64,000 bases of DNA from Mycolicibacterium sp. lyk4-40-TYG-92. GTDB lineage: Bacteria > Actinomycetota > Actinomycetes > Mycobacteriales > Mycobacteriaceae. The DNA lies in NCBI RefSeq assembly GCF_030209435.1, contig NZ_JARVRX010000003.1, positions 655,884 to 719,883 of the forward strand, in the 5' to 3' direction. Numbering within the stretch: position 1 is the stretch's first letter; each line of letters begins with the position of its first letter. The translations under genes were made by a program, and so were the position numbers. Shown here one piece after another: positions 48,375 to 59,691 of this stretch. The notes under the pieces are model-generated. The model did no database searches, was not told the origin of the DNA, and worked only from the letters and a program-made list of their open reading frames with translations.

Positions 48375-51300
48375 GGCAGGGCCCGGATCGGGCCACGGCG
48401 GCTCCAGCCGTTGACGGTCATGGTGCCTTGGTCAATCGCTGCAGGCGGGGCCACGGACGGCGGCACCACCGGGTCGTACCGCTCGATGGAACCCCAATCT
48501 CGGTACCAGTCATTGCGCAGGTAGGTCGGGATGGTCGACGTCCGCAGCAGTGCCTGGATGAACAGGAACGGACCACCCTTCTGCGCGGACTGCCACATGT
48601 TCGACGACACCACGACCTGCTTGGTGTTGGGCAGGATGCGGTACTTCGGCAGCTCCGCCACGCCGAGGTGCTCGGAGAACGGGCGCTGGCAGGGGAAGTT
48701 CGCGGCGGTGGCGATGTCCATCAGGATCGGCGTCTGCGACCCGAGGAACTGCTGCGCGCTCTGCAGCGTCGGGACCCGCGGCGGCGTGAACCCGAACCAC
48801 TGGTCCTCGGACAGGTTGGGATCGTCGGCGACGATGCGCGCGACGTTGGCCTCCGGCGGCGCCCACTTCAGCGGGAAGCGCAGGTTGCGCCAGGCGTACT
48901 GGGCGAAGGTGTCGATGGGCTGAACCTCGGCGAGGGCCTGGTAGCTGCCGTCCGGCCGGTGCACGCCCCACTGCAGCTTGAGCGACTGGCCGTAGTGGAA
49001 CTCGTGCTCTTCGTCGTAGTACCAGATGGCGCCGGCAGCTGCGACGGTCACCAAGGGACGGTCGGCGGTCCGCGGCGGCAGTTGGTACCAGGCGGAGGTG
49101 GCCTTGGCGGCGACGCCGTTCTCCTTGAAGCTGCCCATCACCGGGGTGCGGGCCGGATCCAGGCCGAACGGCAGGAACACGTTGGAGCCGTTGACGCCCG
49201 TCGGCCCGTAGCCGCCGCCGGTGCCGGCCGCGAAGGCGACGCCGACGTTGGGCTTGTTGGGTGACCCGTCGGAGTTGACGGTGCCGGGGTTGGCGACCAC
49301 CGGGTGCGGCGGTGCGAGTGAGTCGCTGATTCCGTTCGGCGTGAAGCCGACGGGGTTCTCGCCGCCCAGCGGTCCGTACTTACCCCAGGTCTGGCCGGGC
49401 ACGGGTTGCAGCGTCCCGGCGTTGGTGTCGGCCTCGACGAGCACGTCGTCGGCCATGGCGCAGCTCTTGTCGGACAACCCGAGTGCGTCCAGGTTGGCCC
49501 GCGCGGTCGTGTATTGCGGGTAGCGCTGTACGAAGCCCTTGGCCATCGAGCCCACTTCGAGCACCACCATGATCACCGCGACGATCAGCAGCGGCGTCGA
49601 TGCCAGCGCCCGGTTCCGGCGGGTCTCGGCGACCTCGGTGTGCCCGGCGTAGTCGATGCGGAAGTGCAGCCAGCCGGCGAGCAGCGCGGAAATGATCGCC
49701 AGGACCAGGAACATCGAGGTGACGGGGTGGCCGGCGAGCACGGGCTGCCGGTCGAACCACGGCACGCCGTAGTTGCCGACGTAGAACCAGCCGTTGATGC
49801 CGGACGTCGCCCAGGCCAGCACGAACAGCAGGGCCGTCACGTACAGCGCGAGGTTCCGTCGGCTGTGCAGCCCGACCGTCGCGAACGCGAAGGCGATGAT
49901 CGCGCCGAACGCACCCGAGAGCCCGGCGAACGCACCGAACTGCACGGCCCACTTGGTCGGGGTGAAGTGCATGAGCAGCAGGCCGAGCATGGTGCTGCCC
50001 AGCAGGCGCCACACCGGCCCGCTGGCCAGACCCGGGACGCGGCCCTTGCGCAGCAGCAGCGCCAGGGTGGCGAACAGGCACAGCAGCAGGATCAGGACCG
50101 AGAAGCGGCGGGTCATCGAGCTGTCGACGCTGTCCTCGACAGTGAGGAAGTAGTAGCGCAGGAATTCCTGGTACCAGGAGATGGTCGGGCCGACGGTGTA
50201 CTTGATGCGCGCCGATTCGGCCACGGTCGCCAGGGTCTGGTTCCGGAAGATCACCGTCAGGATCAGTGACGCCGACGCGGCCAGCGTCGCGATCGGGGCC
50301 AGCAGACCGGTTCCGGCCCGGCGGCTGCGGATCGTGCGGACCAGAGCGCGGGCGCCGACGAGCAGCGGGGCAAGCGCGATCAGGCCCTGGGGCGCCGTCG
50401 TCGCGGTGAACGCCGCCACGATTATCGCGACGGCCGCGGGGGCCAGGCGCCGGGTGGCGATGGAGTATTCGATGAGCACCCAGGTCGCGATCACACCGAA
50501 GGCGATCAGCGGCTCGGGGCGCAGGCCGTTGTTGAACGGATACCAGGCGGCCAGGAAGACAGCGGCCGCGGTCCAGATCGCAATGGCGTTCGAGGACACC
50601 CCGCGGGCGCCCGGGCCGAGCCGCGGCAACACCCAGCGCGACAGCAGCGTCCAGGTGGCAATGCCGGCCAGCAGCGCGGGCAGGCGCATCCACACGCCGG
50701 CGGTGCTGACGGTCGCCATGTGCGCGAGCACCGACTGGTACCAATCGAACGGCGCCTCGGAGGTGCCGAAGTAGCGGAAGTAGTTGGCGACGTAACCGGC
50801 CTGGCTCGAGACCCGCGCGATGGTCAGGTTGTAGCCGTCGTCGGAGGAGATGGCGCCGATCAGGTGCCAGCCCACCAGGCCGAGGAACACCGCGATGTCA
50901 GCGAGCCAGTGCCAGCGACTCACCTTCCAGAAGCGCTGCCAGCCATCGTGCACGCGGCGGCTGTCGAGGCGGTCCAGCAGCGCCAGCGCGGCGATCGAGA
51001 CCAGTGTCAGCAGCACACCGAGCGCCATGGCGGCCGACTTCACGAACGTCGGGACCACGATGAACCGGGTGTCGACGTCGACGCGCGCGGACAAGCCGGG
51101 CTGTGCGGGGACCTTGAGACCGGTGAAAATGCCGGCCACCTGAGGCTTCTTCTCCACGCTGCCGGTGCCGGCGGCGCCGGGCAGGCCGATGAAGTCGGCG
51201 CCGACGCCGCTGTTGGTCGCCCAGAGGTGCAGGTTGCTGCACTTCCCGATGTCGGCGCGCTTGGCGACCGCGGCCACGGTGTCCCGGAACGCGACGACGA

Positions 51301-51619
51301 CGTCGGTGGCGTTGGCCCGGACGAACAGACCGTTGCGGCTGGCGTCGATGCCGTCGGGCGGGATCGTCGAGAAGACCAGACCCCCCTCGGCGGGAAGGGT
51401 GGCGATGGCCGCGCACGGGATGGAGACATCCAGCGCCAGCGGCGCACCCGACACCAGCGGGGCGGTGAGATCAGAGACGTTTCCGCTGGCATTTGGGGCC
51501 TGGGGCCACAAGATGGTCGCGGTCGTCTGCTTGACGGGCAGCAGTGGGGTCAGCGCGCAGAGCAGCAGACCGGCAAGGCCCGCGATGATCGCGACGAGAC
51601 GGGCAGTCCTGGCAGGCAC
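48371..51619 (-). CDS. embA: Arabinosyltransferase EmbA
   Basis: Partner of EmbB in arabinogalactan arabinan branching. The protein is 1082 residues from the GTG at 51619, with the GT-C signature [14 protein letters not shown], multiple transmembrane helices and the C-terminal domain ending [12 protein letters not shown], as in M. tuberculosis EmbA. The start is uncertain: TTG at 51628 and GTG at 51661 are also in frame, and none has a clear ribosome binding site. The 245 bases upstream may contain a separate promoter, as known for the embC-embA interval of M. tuberculosis. Confidence 0.94.
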   Translation of the reverse strand: MPARTARLVAIIAGLAGLLLCALTPLLPVKQTTATILWPQAPNASGNVSDLTAPLVSGAPLALDVSIPCAAIATLPAEGGLVFSTIPPDGIDASRNGLFVRANATDVVVAFRDTVAAVAKRADIGKCSNLHLWATNSGVGADFIGLPGAAGTGSVEKKPQVAGIFTGLKVPAQPGLSARVDVDTRFIVVPTFVKSAAMALGVLLTLVSIAALALLDRLDSRRVHDGWQRFWKVSRWHWLADIAVFLGLVGWHLIGAISSDDGYNLTIARVSSQAGYVANYFRYFGTSEAPFDWYQSVLAHMATVSTAGVWMRLPALLAGIATWTLLSRWVLPRLGPGARGVSSNAIAIWTAAAVFLAAWYPFNNGLRPEPLIAFGVIATWVLIEYSIATRRLAPAAVAIIVAAFTATTAPQGLIALAPLLVGARALVRTIRSRRAGTGLLAPIATLAASASLILTVIFRNQTLATVAESARIKYTVGPTISWYQEFLRYYFLTVEDSVDSSMTRRFSVLILLLCLFATLALLLRKGRVPGLASGPVWRLLGSTMLGLLLMHFTPTKWAVQFGAFAGLSGAFGAIIAFAFATVGLHSRRNLALYVTALLFVLAWATSGINGWFYVGNYGVPWFDRQPVLAGHPVTSMFLVLAIISALLAGWLHFRIDYAGHTEVAETRRNRALASTPLLIVAVIMVVLEVGSMAKGFVQRYPQYTTARANLDALGLSDKSCAMADDVLVEADTNAGTLQPVPGQTWGKYGPLGGENPVGFTPNGISDSLAPPHPVVANPGTVNSDGSPNKPNVGVAFAAGTGGGYGPTGVNGSNVFLPFGLDPARTPVMGSFKENGVAAKATSAWYQLPPRTADRPLVTVAAAGAIWYYDEEHEFHYGQSLKLQWGVHRPDGSYQALAEVQPIDTFAQYAWRNLRFPLKWAPPEANVARIVADDPNLSEDQWFGFTPPRVPTLQSAQQFLGSQTPILMDIATAANFPCQRPFSEHLGVAELPKYRILPNTKQVVVSSNMWQSAQKGGPFLFIQALLRTSTIPTYLRNDWYRDWGSIERYDPVVPPSVAPPAAIDQGTMTVNGWSRRGPIRALP

Positions 51620-51864
51620 GAGGCTCAAGACTAGGCGACAGTTATATGTGGCCTGGGCCACTGACGGGGAATGTCGAGCTAGTTGGCCGGAATGTGACCC
51701 TCAGTAGAGCTTGCTGCCCTGGGCAGATAGCCGGAAGCCGTGGGTCTTGAAATCCTCGAACTCGGGATGTTTTGGCATCGAGCCTGACCGCACGGCGATT
51801 TCCGCGCCGGTTCACCGCCGCCCAGTCAGGAACGGGCGCACCAGCAGAGATCCGGCCGAGGCTA
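51620..51864 (-). promoter_or_regulatory. embC-embA intergenic region
   Basis: These 245 bases separate embC and embA, against a much shorter gap in M. tuberculosis (about 86 bases, from memory). In that species the interval holds an embA promoter where resistance mutations occur. No clear -10/-35 pair is visible here. A 25-codon ORF (51701-51778) occupies the centre and is listed separately. A stop codon lies upstream in its frame, so it is not an extension of embC. Confidence 0.5.
51701..51778 (-). CDS. Possible 25-residue small protein in the embC-embA gap
   Basis: An ATG at 51778 opens a 25-codon frame ending in TGA. The peptide starts MPKHPEFEDFKTHGF and ends SAQGSKLY. Its amino-acid content (charged, aromatic, few Ala/Val) is not what random GC-rich sequence gives. 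AGG lies four bases before the ATG. No homologue is recognised. It could be a small protein, a leader peptide acting on embA, or chance. Confidence 0.3.
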   Translation of the reverse strand: MPKHPEFEDFKTHGFRLSAQGSKLY

Positions 51865-54800
51865 CTAGGAATGCCGTAGCGGCGCCGGGGCCCACCAGCC
51901 ACTGCGGGTGGCGGTCCCGAGGTCGATCTGGGCCGGGCGCGCGTCCGGGTAGTACTGGGTGAACTGCTGCAGCGAGCCCCAGTCCCGGAACCAGTCGTTC
52001 TTCAGGTAGGTCGGCACCGGGGTGGCCTTGAACAGCAGTTCGGTGATGCCCAGCGGCCCACCGCCGAGGTAGTCCATGACGGGCGAGTTGGCCTCGGCGC
52101 CGAAGCGGTCCGGCAGGATGCGCCACTTGGGCACCTCGGTGACGCCGTTGTCGTGGCCGAACGGGCGCTGGCACGGGAACGCCAGGCCGACGAGCCAGTC
52201 CAGCATCACCGGGTCCTTGGAGCCGACGACGTCCTGCAGCGTGCGCAGCTTCGGGATACGCGGCGGGGTCAGGGCGATCCAGTGCTGGGGCGCGAGGTCG
52301 TCGTCGGTGGCGACGACGCGGATCAGGGTGGCGTCGGGCGGGATGGCGGCCATTGGGGCGCGCAGGTTGCGCCAGGCGGGTGCGGCACCGACATCGGCGA
52401 AGCCCACGGCCCCGGCGATCTTGCCGGCCGCGGCCTGGGCGTCGTTGGCGTACTCGACGCGCACCTCGCCCTGGTTGAAGCGGCCTGCGGCAGCGGCGAC
52501 CAGCAGTGGGCCGGCCTGATCGCGCGGCGGCAGCCGGTACCAGCCCGAGCGCATCCGCGCCGGGATCTGGACGCCGGGGCGCCAGCTGCCCAGCACCGGG
52601 GTGGTGGCCGGGTCCAGGTTGTAGGGCAGCTTGGCCCGGGATCCGTTGACGCCCATTCCGGCGGTGGTGCCGCCTTCGGTGCCCGGCTCGGCGCCGCTGA
52701 CGGGGCCGCCGTCGTTGTCGGCGAAGTTGGTGCCGCCGGGCGGTTCCATGACGGGGTCCGCGGACACGTCCGCGGGAATTCCGTTGGGCGTGAAGCCTTC
52801 TGCGCCGCCTGCGCCGAGCGCGTCACCGACTGTCCCGGACTGCGGGACGAGCTTGCCGGCGTTGGGGTCCTGCTCGACCATGACGTCGTCGGCCAGGCCG
52901 CAGGTCTTACCGGTCAGCGCCTGCAGGTTCGAGCGACCGACGGACCAGGCCGGCCACTGCTGCGTCATGCCGAGGGTCAGGGACAGAACCTCGAAGAACA
53001 CGATGATCCACGACGCAATTGCCAACGGCGCCTGGGGAATCCGGCGACTGACGGCCCTCTCGGGATCGTGGTCGTAGAAGTGCAGCCACGCGGCCCACAG
53101 CAGGGTCAGGAACGACAGGCCGAACAGGAAGGTGGTGAAGCCGAAGTGCCACTCGGGGAACTGATTCGACCACGGCACTCCGAAGTTGGAGACGTACCAC
53201 CAGCCGTTCACCGTGGCGAATGACAGTGCCATGACGAACAGCACTGTCGCGGCGAACATCGCCCGGTTGCGGCGTGACCGCATCGCGACTGTGCCGACCG
53301 CGATGGCAGCCAGTGCGCCCAGCGAGCCGGCCAGCCCGGCGAACACCCCGAAGTGGTGCGTCCACTTGGTGGGCGTGAACATCATGGCCAGGAACGAGAT
53401 GATGGTGATGCCGACGATGCGGCGGGCCGGTCCGGCGGCAGTGCCCGGAATTCGCCCCTTGCGCAACGACATTGCGAGCGACACCGCCAGCGCCAGCAGC
53501 AGCGTCAGCACCGCGAAGCGGCGCGCCACCGAGCCGTCGGGGCTGGTGGTGAACAGCCGCTCGTAGCGGATGTGCTCGTCGAACCAGCTCAGTGCGGGGC
53601 CTACGGTGGTCTTGAACGAGCTGGCGTCGAGCTCGGCGGCCAGCGTCTGGTCGCGGAAGATCAGGATGGCCGTCACCGTGCCCGCCGCGAGGATGGGCGC
53701 CAGCAGGGCCAGATAGCCGAAGCGCGAAGTATGCCGCGCCACAATCGTTTTCAGCGGGCCGACGGCGACCAGCAGGGCACCGATCGCGGCGATACCCGTC
53801 GGGCCGGAGAACAACGTCAGGGCACCGATGATGATGGCGATGGCCACCGGCAGCAGCCGGCTGGTGGCGACGCCGCGCTCCACCGAGCACCACGTCAGGA
53901 GGATGCCGAGCGCGATGATGGGTTCCGGCCGGATGCCGTTGTTCAGCGGCAGCCAGAACGCCAGGAACATGCCCGCCGCGGTCCAGGCGGCGGCGCGGCT
54001 GTTCTTGACAGCGTGACCGAGTCGGGGGAGCACTTCGCGGCTGATCACCCACCAGCACGCCAGGGCCATCAGCAGTGTGGGCAGGCGCATCCAGATGCTC
54101 GACGTGGAGACGTGCGCCCACAGCGCCAGCAGGTCGTAGTACCAGCCGAACGGCGCCTCCGGCGTGCCGAACCAGCGGTAGTAGTTGGCCATGTAGCCGG
54201 CATGCTCGGAGACCCGGGCCATGGTCAGGATGTAGCCGTCGTCGGAGGTGTTGGCGCCGACGAAGTGCCACCACACCAGGGTCACGATCACGACGCCGTC
54301 GAGCGGCTTGACCGACCACCAGCGCGACGGCAGGAACCGCTTGTGCGGGACGCCGTCGGCGCGGTCCAGCACATGCAGGGCGCCCAGTGCGACGACGGTC
54401 AGCACTACGCCGAAGATCATCGTGAGCATCTTCAGCAGCGTCGGGGACGTGCTGTAGCGCGAGTCGATGGTCGCCGAGAACGTCAGACCCGGCGGGGCCG
54501 CGCCGGACAGGTCGGTGAAGACGCCGACGATCTGCGGGCGGAAGTCGTAGCCGCTCAGCTCGCCGCGCACCGGCTTGCCGGGGTTCCTGTCCTTCGGTCC
54601 TTGCACGAGGCCGACGAGCTCGCCGGTGACCTTGTCGGCGTGCGCGCTGAACTTCAGTTCCTTGCACGCGGGGCTGAGCACCTGGGTCAGCGGCGCGCTG
54701 ACGACCGGCGTGTTGCGCACGATAACCAGCAGGTCGCCGCCGACGCGCTCGATCAGCAGACCACGGTCGACGGCCTTGGGTGCCTGCTTGGGCACCGTGG

Positions 54801-55074
54801 ACAGCAGCACGGTCTTACCGGGTGCGGTGGGGTCCAGCAGTCCCTCTGCTGCCGAGCACGGGATGGTGATGTCGAGGTCGGTGGCCACGTAGCCGATCAG
54901 CGGCGCGTCGACGCTCTTGAGGACGCCCCCCTGCGGCCAGTTCAGCTGCGCCGTGGTCTGGTTGACCGGCAGCAGCGGCGTCGCCATTGCCAGGAACGCG
55001 CCGAGAAGTCCGGCGACGATCGCGATCCACCGCGCTGTGCGGTGATTGCGCTCTACCTCAGGTTCCCCGGCCAC
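51865..55074 (-). CDS. embC: Arabinosyltransferase EmbC
   Basis: Extends the arabinan of lipoarabinomannan. The 1069-residue GT-C protein has the signature NTSDDGYILTMARV in the first large loop region, about 13 hydrophobic helices and a C-terminal carbohydrate-binding domain with the Pro-rich motif of Emb chain-length regulation in the later helices. It corresponds to Rv3793. The GTG start gives MAGEPEVERNHRTARWIAIVAG. It begins 11 bases after aftA stops, in the same operon. Confidence 0.96.
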   Translation of the reverse strand: MAGEPEVERNHRTARWIAIVAGLLGAFLAMATPLLPVNQTTAQLNWPQGGVLKSVDAPLIGYVATDLDITIPCSAAEGLLDPTAPGKTVLLSTVPKQAPKAVDRGLLIERVGGDLLVIVRNTPVVSAPLTQVLSPACKELKFSAHADKVTGELVGLVQGPKDRNPGKPVRGELSGYDFRPQIVGVFTDLSGAAPPGLTFSATIDSRYSTSPTLLKMLTMIFGVVLTVVALGALHVLDRADGVPHKRFLPSRWWSVKPLDGVVIVTLVWWHFVGANTSDDGYILTMARVSEHAGYMANYYRWFGTPEAPFGWYYDLLALWAHVSTSSIWMRLPTLLMALACWWVISREVLPRLGHAVKNSRAAAWTAAGMFLAFWLPLNNGIRPEPIIALGILLTWCSVERGVATSRLLPVAIAIIIGALTLFSGPTGIAAIGALLVAVGPLKTIVARHTSRFGYLALLAPILAAGTVTAILIFRDQTLAAELDASSFKTTVGPALSWFDEHIRYERLFTTSPDGSVARRFAVLTLLLALAVSLAMSLRKGRIPGTAAGPARRIVGITIISFLAMMFTPTKWTHHFGVFAGLAGSLGALAAIAVGTVAMRSRRNRAMFAATVLFVMALSFATVNGWWYVSNFGVPWSNQFPEWHFGFTTFLFGLSFLTLLWAAWLHFYDHDPERAVSRRIPQAPLAIASWIIVFFEVLSLTLGMTQQWPAWSVGRSNLQALTGKTCGLADDVMVEQDPNAGKLVPQSGTVGDALGAGGAEGFTPNGIPADVSADPVMEPPGGTNFADNDGGPVSGAEPGTEGGTTAGMGVNGSRAKLPYNLDPATTPVLGSWRPGVQIPARMRSGWYRLPPRDQAGPLLVAAAAGRFNQGEVRVEYANDAQAAAGKIAGAVGFADVGAAPAWRNLRAPMAAIPPDATLIRVVATDDDLAPQHWIALTPPRIPKLRTLQDVVGSKDPVMLDWLVGLAFPCQRPFGHDNGVTEVPKWRILPDRFGAEANSPVMDYLGGGPLGITELLFKATPVPTYLKNDWFRDWGSLQQFTQYYPDARPAQIDLGTATRSGWWAPAPLRHS

Positions 55075-55085
55075 GGGGCTAGATG

Positions 55086-56948
55086 TTAGTGGCCGCTACG
55101 GATGGCCAGCACAAACGGGCCGACATCGGTGACCTGCCAGTGCTTGCTGTCGAACAACCGCTCGTCGAGTGCCACCTGGTAGCGGCGCACGTTTGGCTGG
55201 TTGGGGTAGACGTCCTCGGCCAGTCGCAGGGTGTAGGTGCCGGTGCCGCCGTGACGCATCAGGAACACCGTCGGCGCCTGCCAGGGCAGCGTGTCGAGGG
55301 CCTTGACGAAGTCGTCGGGGCTGGTCATGGTCGCCCAGCTCTCGATGGCGCCGGAGCGTTCCTTGAACTGCGCCAGCGGGTTGGCGTAGTGCGACGTCAG
55401 TCCCTGGAACCCGTAGTAGGGGTAGTAGGACAGGAAGCTGTAGTCGGCGGTCATCACGACGGTCTCGTTGCGGGGCTTGCCCGTCGTCGCGGTGATCTTC
55501 CGGTCGATCTCCTGGTAGAAGCGCTCCGAGCCGGGGGGACGACGGTCGGCGCGCTGGCCGTAGCCGTCGGTGTCGGTGTAGGCGACAGCGATGTCGGGCC
55601 GCAGGATGTCGGGGATCGCCTGGCTGAACGACACCGCGCCGATCGCGCCGATGACAGCGGCCACCGCGATGATCCGGTTGGTGGTCGGCTGGGCGTACCG
55701 GTTCGCGAGCCCGCGGGCGGCCTCCAGGAAGCCGAAGGTTCCGGCCGCGACTAGCAGCACCAGCAGAGTCGGCTGCAGCCGGAACGACAGCAGCGTGGTC
55801 CGGGCCAGCGTGGCCAGCATCGACAGCAGCGCCCACGCGTACACCGAGACGACCGCCATCCCCAGAGCGGCAGCGCGGGTCGAGGTGCGGCCCTTGACCA
55901 CCAGCCACAGCGTGCCGACGAGGCACATGACGCCGAGGAGGGTGGCGTCGAGCATCGGGAAGGTCAGCTGCGCGCCGGACATCGGCAGGTAGTGCTGCGC
56001 GGTGCCCTTGTCGGCGGGGTGGCCCTTCAGTACGGCCAGGTAGTACGGCGCCCAGTGGATGGCGGCGATGACGCCGGAGATGACGGCGATGACGGCGACC
56101 CGGATCAGCGGTTGGATCTGTCGTCGGGACGCGGCCAGCAGCAGCGCCATCAGCGTGAGAGTGAACGCGGCAAAGCCGAACAACAAGGTGTAGAACAGTG
56201 CGGCGATGCCGAGGAAAATCCCGGTACCGAGGATCGCGGCCCAGCCCCGGCCGGTTGCCCTCAACCCGGACCACGCGAGCACGAACACCGGCGGCAGCAG
56301 TACGACGAGAACAGCTGAGTACGGCTCGGTGGCGGAGTACGCCAGCGTGACGGCCGCGGTCGCTGTAGTGACGGCCAGGGCGTACTCGAAGCGAATCATG
56401 GCCGCCCACAACACGAATGCGGCCACGATCGCCGCGGTTATCGTGACGACTGCCCACGGCTTGAACATCTCCCACGCCGGGGTGCCGGTCAGTGCGGCCA
56501 CCCGGCCGCCGAGCCAGAACCAGCCCGACGGGTAGTACGGCGGCAGCCCGAGGTACGTCATGTCGTGCGGCACAGCGGTATCCGCGAGCCGCGTCAGGTA
56601 CTCGGTGCGGAACTGCTGGTCGACCGAGATGCCGAACAGGTACAGCTTGGTCGCGCCCAGCGGCATGCCGAGGGTGACGACGGAGAACGCGGCCAGGAAC
56701 GACGTGGCCGCGACTTTGGCGCTCCTGCGCCAGCCGCGGCGCCACGCCCAGCCCGCGAGCAGCAATCCGATCAGCACGGCGCACTGGCCGGCGGTGGTCA
56801 GGGCGTGCAACTGGTTCGACGAGTTGAACGCCGGCCACTGCACGCGTGCAATCGCTTGCAGCGCAACGACCGCGATGATCACCGCCAGTGCCATGGCGGC
56901 CAGCATCTGGCCGCTCACCCTGGCGCTCGCGGCCAGTGCGCTGCGCAT
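55086..56948 (-). CDS. aftA: Galactan 5-O-arabinofuranosyltransferase AftA
   Basis: Adds the first arabinofuranose residues to the galactan, priming arabinan synthesis. The 620-residue GT-C protein has about 11-13 transmembrane helices. A conserved periplasmic loop after the second or third helix contains [17 protein letters not shown] and [17 protein letters not shown] soluble C-terminal domain starts near residue 450. It corresponds to Rv3792. The ATG overlaps the dprE2 stop by one base, and embC follows closely. Confidence 0.95.
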   Translation of the reverse strand: MRSALAASARVSGQMLAAMALAVIIAVVALQAIARVQWPAFNSSNQLHALTTAGQCAVLIGLLLAGWAWRRGWRRSAKVAATSFLAAFSVVTLGMPLGATKLYLFGISVDQQFRTEYLTRLADTAVPHDMTYLGLPPYYPSGWFWLGGRVAALTGTPAWEMFKPWAVVTITAAIVAAFVLWAAMIRFEYALAVTTATAAVTLAYSATEPYSAVLVVLLPPVFVLAWSGLRATGRGWAAILGTGIFLGIAALFYTLLFGFAAFTLTLMALLLAASRRQIQPLIRVAVIAVISGVIAAIHWAPYYLAVLKGHPADKGTAQHYLPMSGAQLTFPMLDATLLGVMCLVGTLWLVVKGRTSTRAAALGMAVVSVYAWALLSMLATLARTTLLSFRLQPTLLVLLVAAGTFGFLEAARGLANRYAQPTTNRIIAVAAVIGAIGAVSFSQAIPDILRPDIAVAYTDTDGYGQRADRRPPGSERFYQEIDRKITATTGKPRNETVVMTADYSFLSYYPYYGFQGLTSHYANPLAQFKERSGAIESWATMTSPDDFVKALDTLPWQAPTVFLMRHGGTGTYTLRLAEDVYPNQPNVRRYQVALDERLFDSKHWQVTDVGPFVLAIRSGH

Positions 56949-57727
56949 CAGAGCGGGAGTTTGCGGAAGATCGACCGCGGGATGTGCCGGATGACGGCCA
57001 TCAGGTAGCGCACCGGATTGGGGGCCCAGATGAGCTCCTTACCCTTGGCGGCGGCAGCGACGGCCTGGTTGGCGACGTCTTCCTTGTCGACCGTGAACGG
57101 CGCCTCCTTGGCGCCGGTGGCCTTCCAGTGCTCCAGCGTCGTGGTGGTGCGAACCTGGCCGGGACGGATGACCAGCACCCGAACCCCGAACTCCCGCAAC
57201 GCCTCTCCGAGGCCCAGGTAGAAGCCGTCGAGGCCGGCCTTGGTCGAGCCGTAGACGAAGTTGGAACGACGGACCCGTTCACCGGCGACCGATGACATCG
57301 CGATGATCTGGCCGAAGCCCTGCGCCTTCATCTTGTCGCCGACCAGCACGCCGACGGAAACCGCTGCGGTGTAGTTGATCTGGGCGGTCAGCACGGCCTT
57401 GGACTGGTTCTGCCACAGCTCCTCGGCATCGCCCAGGACACCGAACGCGACGATCGCGACGTCGACATCGCCCTGCTCCCAAGCGGATTCGATGACCGCG
57501 GGGTGCGACTTGGTGTCCAGTGCATCGAAGCCGAGGTACACGACCTCCTTGGCGCCGGCCGCCTCGATCTGGGCGATGGCGGCGTCGCGCTTCGGGGCGT
57601 TCGGCAGGTCGGCGAGGATCACGCGGGCCTTGGCGTTCTTGAGGTAGCGCTCGACGATGGCCAGGCCGATCTCCGAGGTGCCGCCGAACAGCAGAATGGT
57701 CTGCGGGTTGCCGGTTGCGTCAATCAT
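56948..57727 (-). CDS. dprE2: Decaprenylphosphoryl-2-keto-erythro-pentose reductase DprE2
   Basis: Reduces the 2-keto product of DprE1 with NADH to decaprenyl-phospho-arabinose. The 259-residue SDR has the cofactor motif [13 protein letters not shown] near residue 10, the VAFGVLGD segment, the catalytic Ser in [10 protein letters not shown], and YGSTK near 160. It ends [13 protein letters not shown], as in M. tuberculosis DprE2 (Rv3791). The ATG at 57727 is supported by AAGGAAA six bases upstream; a start five codons earlier lacks this. Confidence 0.97.
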   Translation of the reverse strand: MIDATGNPQTILLFGGTSEIGLAIVERYLKNAKARVILADLPNAPKRDAAIAQIEAAGAKEVVYLGFDALDTKSHPAVIESAWEQGDVDVAIVAFGVLGDAEELWQNQSKAVLTAQINYTAAVSVGVLVGDKMKAQGFGQIIAMSSVAGERVRRSNFVYGSTKAGLDGFYLGLGEALREFGVRVLVIRPGQVRTTTTLEHWKATGAKEAPFTVDKEDVANQAVAAAAKGKELIWAPNPVRYLMAVIRHIPRSIFRKLPL

Positions 57728-57745
57728 GGGTTTCCTTTTCAAGAT

Positions 57746-59158
57746 TCAGAGGAGCTCGAGCCGGCGGGCCATGTCGGAGGCGAACACGCCGTTCGGGTCG
57801 GCTTTGCGGCGGGTGGCGATCCACTCGTCGATCCGCGGGTACATCTTGTGGAAGCTCTCGGCGCTGACGCGGGAGTCCTTGGCGGTGTACACGCGACCGC
57901 CGAATTCCATTGCGCGCTTGTCGAGTTCGTTGAGGAACTCGTTGACGCCGGGCCGGTTCGGGAAGTCCAGGGCGACGTTCCAGCCCTGCATCGGGAAGCT
58001 CAGCGGCGCCTTGTTGCCCGGGCCGAACAGCTTGAAGACGTTCAGCGCCGAGTACTGCTTCTGGGTGTGCATCCAGCGGATGATGCCCTTGAATTCTTCG
58101 AGCGCATCTGGGGGAACCAGGAACTGGTGCTGCGCGAAACCTGCTGGTCCATAGGCATATTGCCAGCCCGAGGTGATGTCGAGCATGTGGTAGAACTGCG
58201 TCAGGTTGACGATCTTGCCCTGGTAGTTGCCGCTCATCCGGTAGAACGCCTCGCCGATCATGGAGAGCGAGAGCTTGTTCATGAAGCTGACCGGGAACAG
58301 GTTGGGGATCGACGGCAGCTGGGGCGCGGTGAACTTCAGCGGATCCTTGGCCAGCTTGGCGGGCAGCTGATCCACCTTGGCCAGGCTGCCGCGGCTCACC
58401 GCGGCGCGGCCGAGCTTGGGCTCCGGGCTGATCAGGTCGAACCAGGCGCTGGAGTACGTGTAGTTGTCCTCGCTGCCGTCCTGGTGGACCGCGACGGTCT
58501 CTTCCAGATCGTGCGTCGCGATGCCGTCGGCGATGAAGTATGCGCTTTCTGTGCGCGTCATCTTGATGCGCGCGCGGATCACGATGCCCGTCAGCCCGTT
58601 TCCGGCGACGGTGGCCCAGAACAGCTCGCTGTCCGGTCCGTCGGGGGTGAGGGTGTGCACCTCACCGTCGGCCATCAGCAGGTCCAGCGAGAGCACGTGA
58701 TTGCCGAAGCTGCCCGCGCTGTGGTGGTTCTTGCCGTGGATATCGGAGGCGATCGCACCGCCGACGGTGACCTGCCGGGTACCCGGCAGCACCGGTACCC
58801 ACAGCCCGAACGGCAGCGCGGCCTTCATCAGCTGGTCGAGGCTGACGCCGGCGTCGACGTCGGCGATGGCGGTCTCGGAGCTGATCGAATGGATCCGGTT
58901 CAGCGCCGTCATGTCGACGACGATGCCGCCGCCGTTGCACGCCTGGTCGCCGTAGGACCGGCCGAGACCGCGGCCGAGGATGCCTCGGCGCAGGTGGGCG
59001 GGGCTGGAAGAGTTTGCGTCCGCGACCCGCTTGACCGCCTCGGCGATCACCGACACGTCGGGCGTGGACAGCACGTTTGTCACGGACGGTGCCGTGCGGC
59101 CGAACCCGGTGAGGGCGCGGCGCGTCAGGGGCAGCGTGACGTCAGGCTGGGTAGACAT
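57746..59158 (-). CDS. dprE1: Decaprenylphosphoryl-beta-D-ribose 2-oxidase DprE1, benzothiazinone-insensitive type
   Basis: Oxidises the ribose 2-OH of decaprenyl-phospho-ribose, the first step of epimerisation to the arabinose donor. The 470-residue VAO-type flavoprotein has an N-terminal FAD domain ([17 protein letters not shown] near 55; [19 protein letters not shown] near 134) and a substrate domain. In GWNVALDFP the residue aligned with Cys387 of M. tuberculosis is Ala396 (this protein is nine residues longer at the N-terminus). Benzothiazinones bind that Cys covalently, so the enzyme should resist them. The ATG at 59158 ([10 protein letters not shown]) starts 25 bases after gtrA stops. 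Confidence 0.97.
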   Translation of the reverse strand: MSTQPDVTLPLTRRALTGFGRTAPSVTNVLSTPDVSVIAEAVKRVADANSSSPAHLRRGILGRGLGRSYGDQACNGGGIVVDMTALNRIHSISSETAIADVDAGVSLDQLMKAALPFGLWVPVLPGTRQVTVGGAIASDIHGKNHHSAGSFGNHVLSLDLLMADGEVHTLTPDGPDSELFWATVAGNGLTGIVIRARIKMTRTESAYFIADGIATHDLEETVAVHQDGSEDNYTYSSAWFDLISPEPKLGRAAVSRGSLAKVDQLPAKLAKDPLKFTAPQLPSIPNLFPVSFMNKLSLSMIGEAFYRMSGNYQGKIVNLTQFYHMLDITSGWQYAYGPAGFAQHQFLVPPDALEEFKGIIRWMHTQKQYSALNVFKLFGPGNKAPLSFPMQGWNVALDFPNRPGVNEFLNELDKRAMEFGGRVYTAKDSRVSAESFHKMYPRIDEWIATRRKADPNGVFASDMARRLELL

Positions 59159-59183
59159 AACGGTCAAAGGGTACCGGCCAACG

Positions 59184-59663
59184 TCACTTCAGCCGGAAAA
59201 TCACGGCTCGCTGCACCACGAAGTTGATCACTGTCGCCGTGCCCTGGGCGATGACGAAGGCCACCGGCCGCCGCCAGGATTCGCCCGCGAATTGCAGATA
59301 GAACAGCTGATTGATGCCGACCTGCAGTCCGAAGGTGACTGCGTACAAGGTCACAACCGCGATGAAGCGCGCCCGGCTCGGTTCGGCCTGGAAGGTCCAG
59401 CGGCGGTTGATCAGGTAGGCCGTCGTCGTGCCCGCGATGAAACTGAGCGTCTTCGCGATGAGCGTGGCCCGCGCGTCCGGCATGCCGTTGGCCACGAAAA
59501 CGAAGCTGAGCAGCACGTACAGCCCGTAATCGACCACCGCGGACAGGCCGCCGGTCACGATGAACCGCCACGCCTGCGTCACCAGGCCCAGCGACGCCTC
59601 TACGGCTTTCTCGGCACTGTGTTCGGCGTGGTGTTCGGCGGGGATGTCCACTGGCTCGGCCAC
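59184..59663 (-). CDS. GtrA-like membrane protein (Rv3789-like)
   Basis: A 159-residue four-helix GtrA-family membrane protein with the conserved motifs [29 protein letters not shown] and [15 protein letters not shown]. tuberculosis Rv3789, in the same place before dprE1, was first proposed to move decaprenyl-phospho-arabinose across the membrane and later described as an accessory or anchoring protein for arabinan synthesis. It is the first gene of the minus-strand arabinan cluster. A GTG start with a -10 hexamer six bases upstream suggests a leaderless transcript. Confidence 0.9.
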   Translation of the reverse strand: MAEPVDIPAEHHAEHSAEKAVEASLGLVTQAWRFIVTGGLSAVVDYGLYVLLSFVFVANGMPDARATLIAKTLSFIAGTTTAYLINRRWTFQAEPSRARFIAVVTLYAVTFGLQVGINQLFYLQFAGESWRRPVAFVIAQGTATVINFVVQRAVIFRLK

Positions 59664-59669
59664 CCGGGC

Positions 59670-59675
59670 AGCTTA
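59670..59675 (-). promoter_or_regulatory. -10 element of the gtrA-dprE1-emb operon
   Basis: On the minus strand this reads TAAGCT (TANNNT), six bases before the GTG of the gtrA-like gene. The 28-base gap to the divergent HD gene leaves little room for any longer leader. Confidence 0.4.
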
Positions 59676-59691
59676 CGTGCACCATGGACAC

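Noticed and set aside
53353..55089. 578-codon plus-strand frame opposite embC
   Set aside because: Antisense to an intact arabinosyltransferase; low-complexity Gly/Arg/Gln composition typical of GC-rich shadows.
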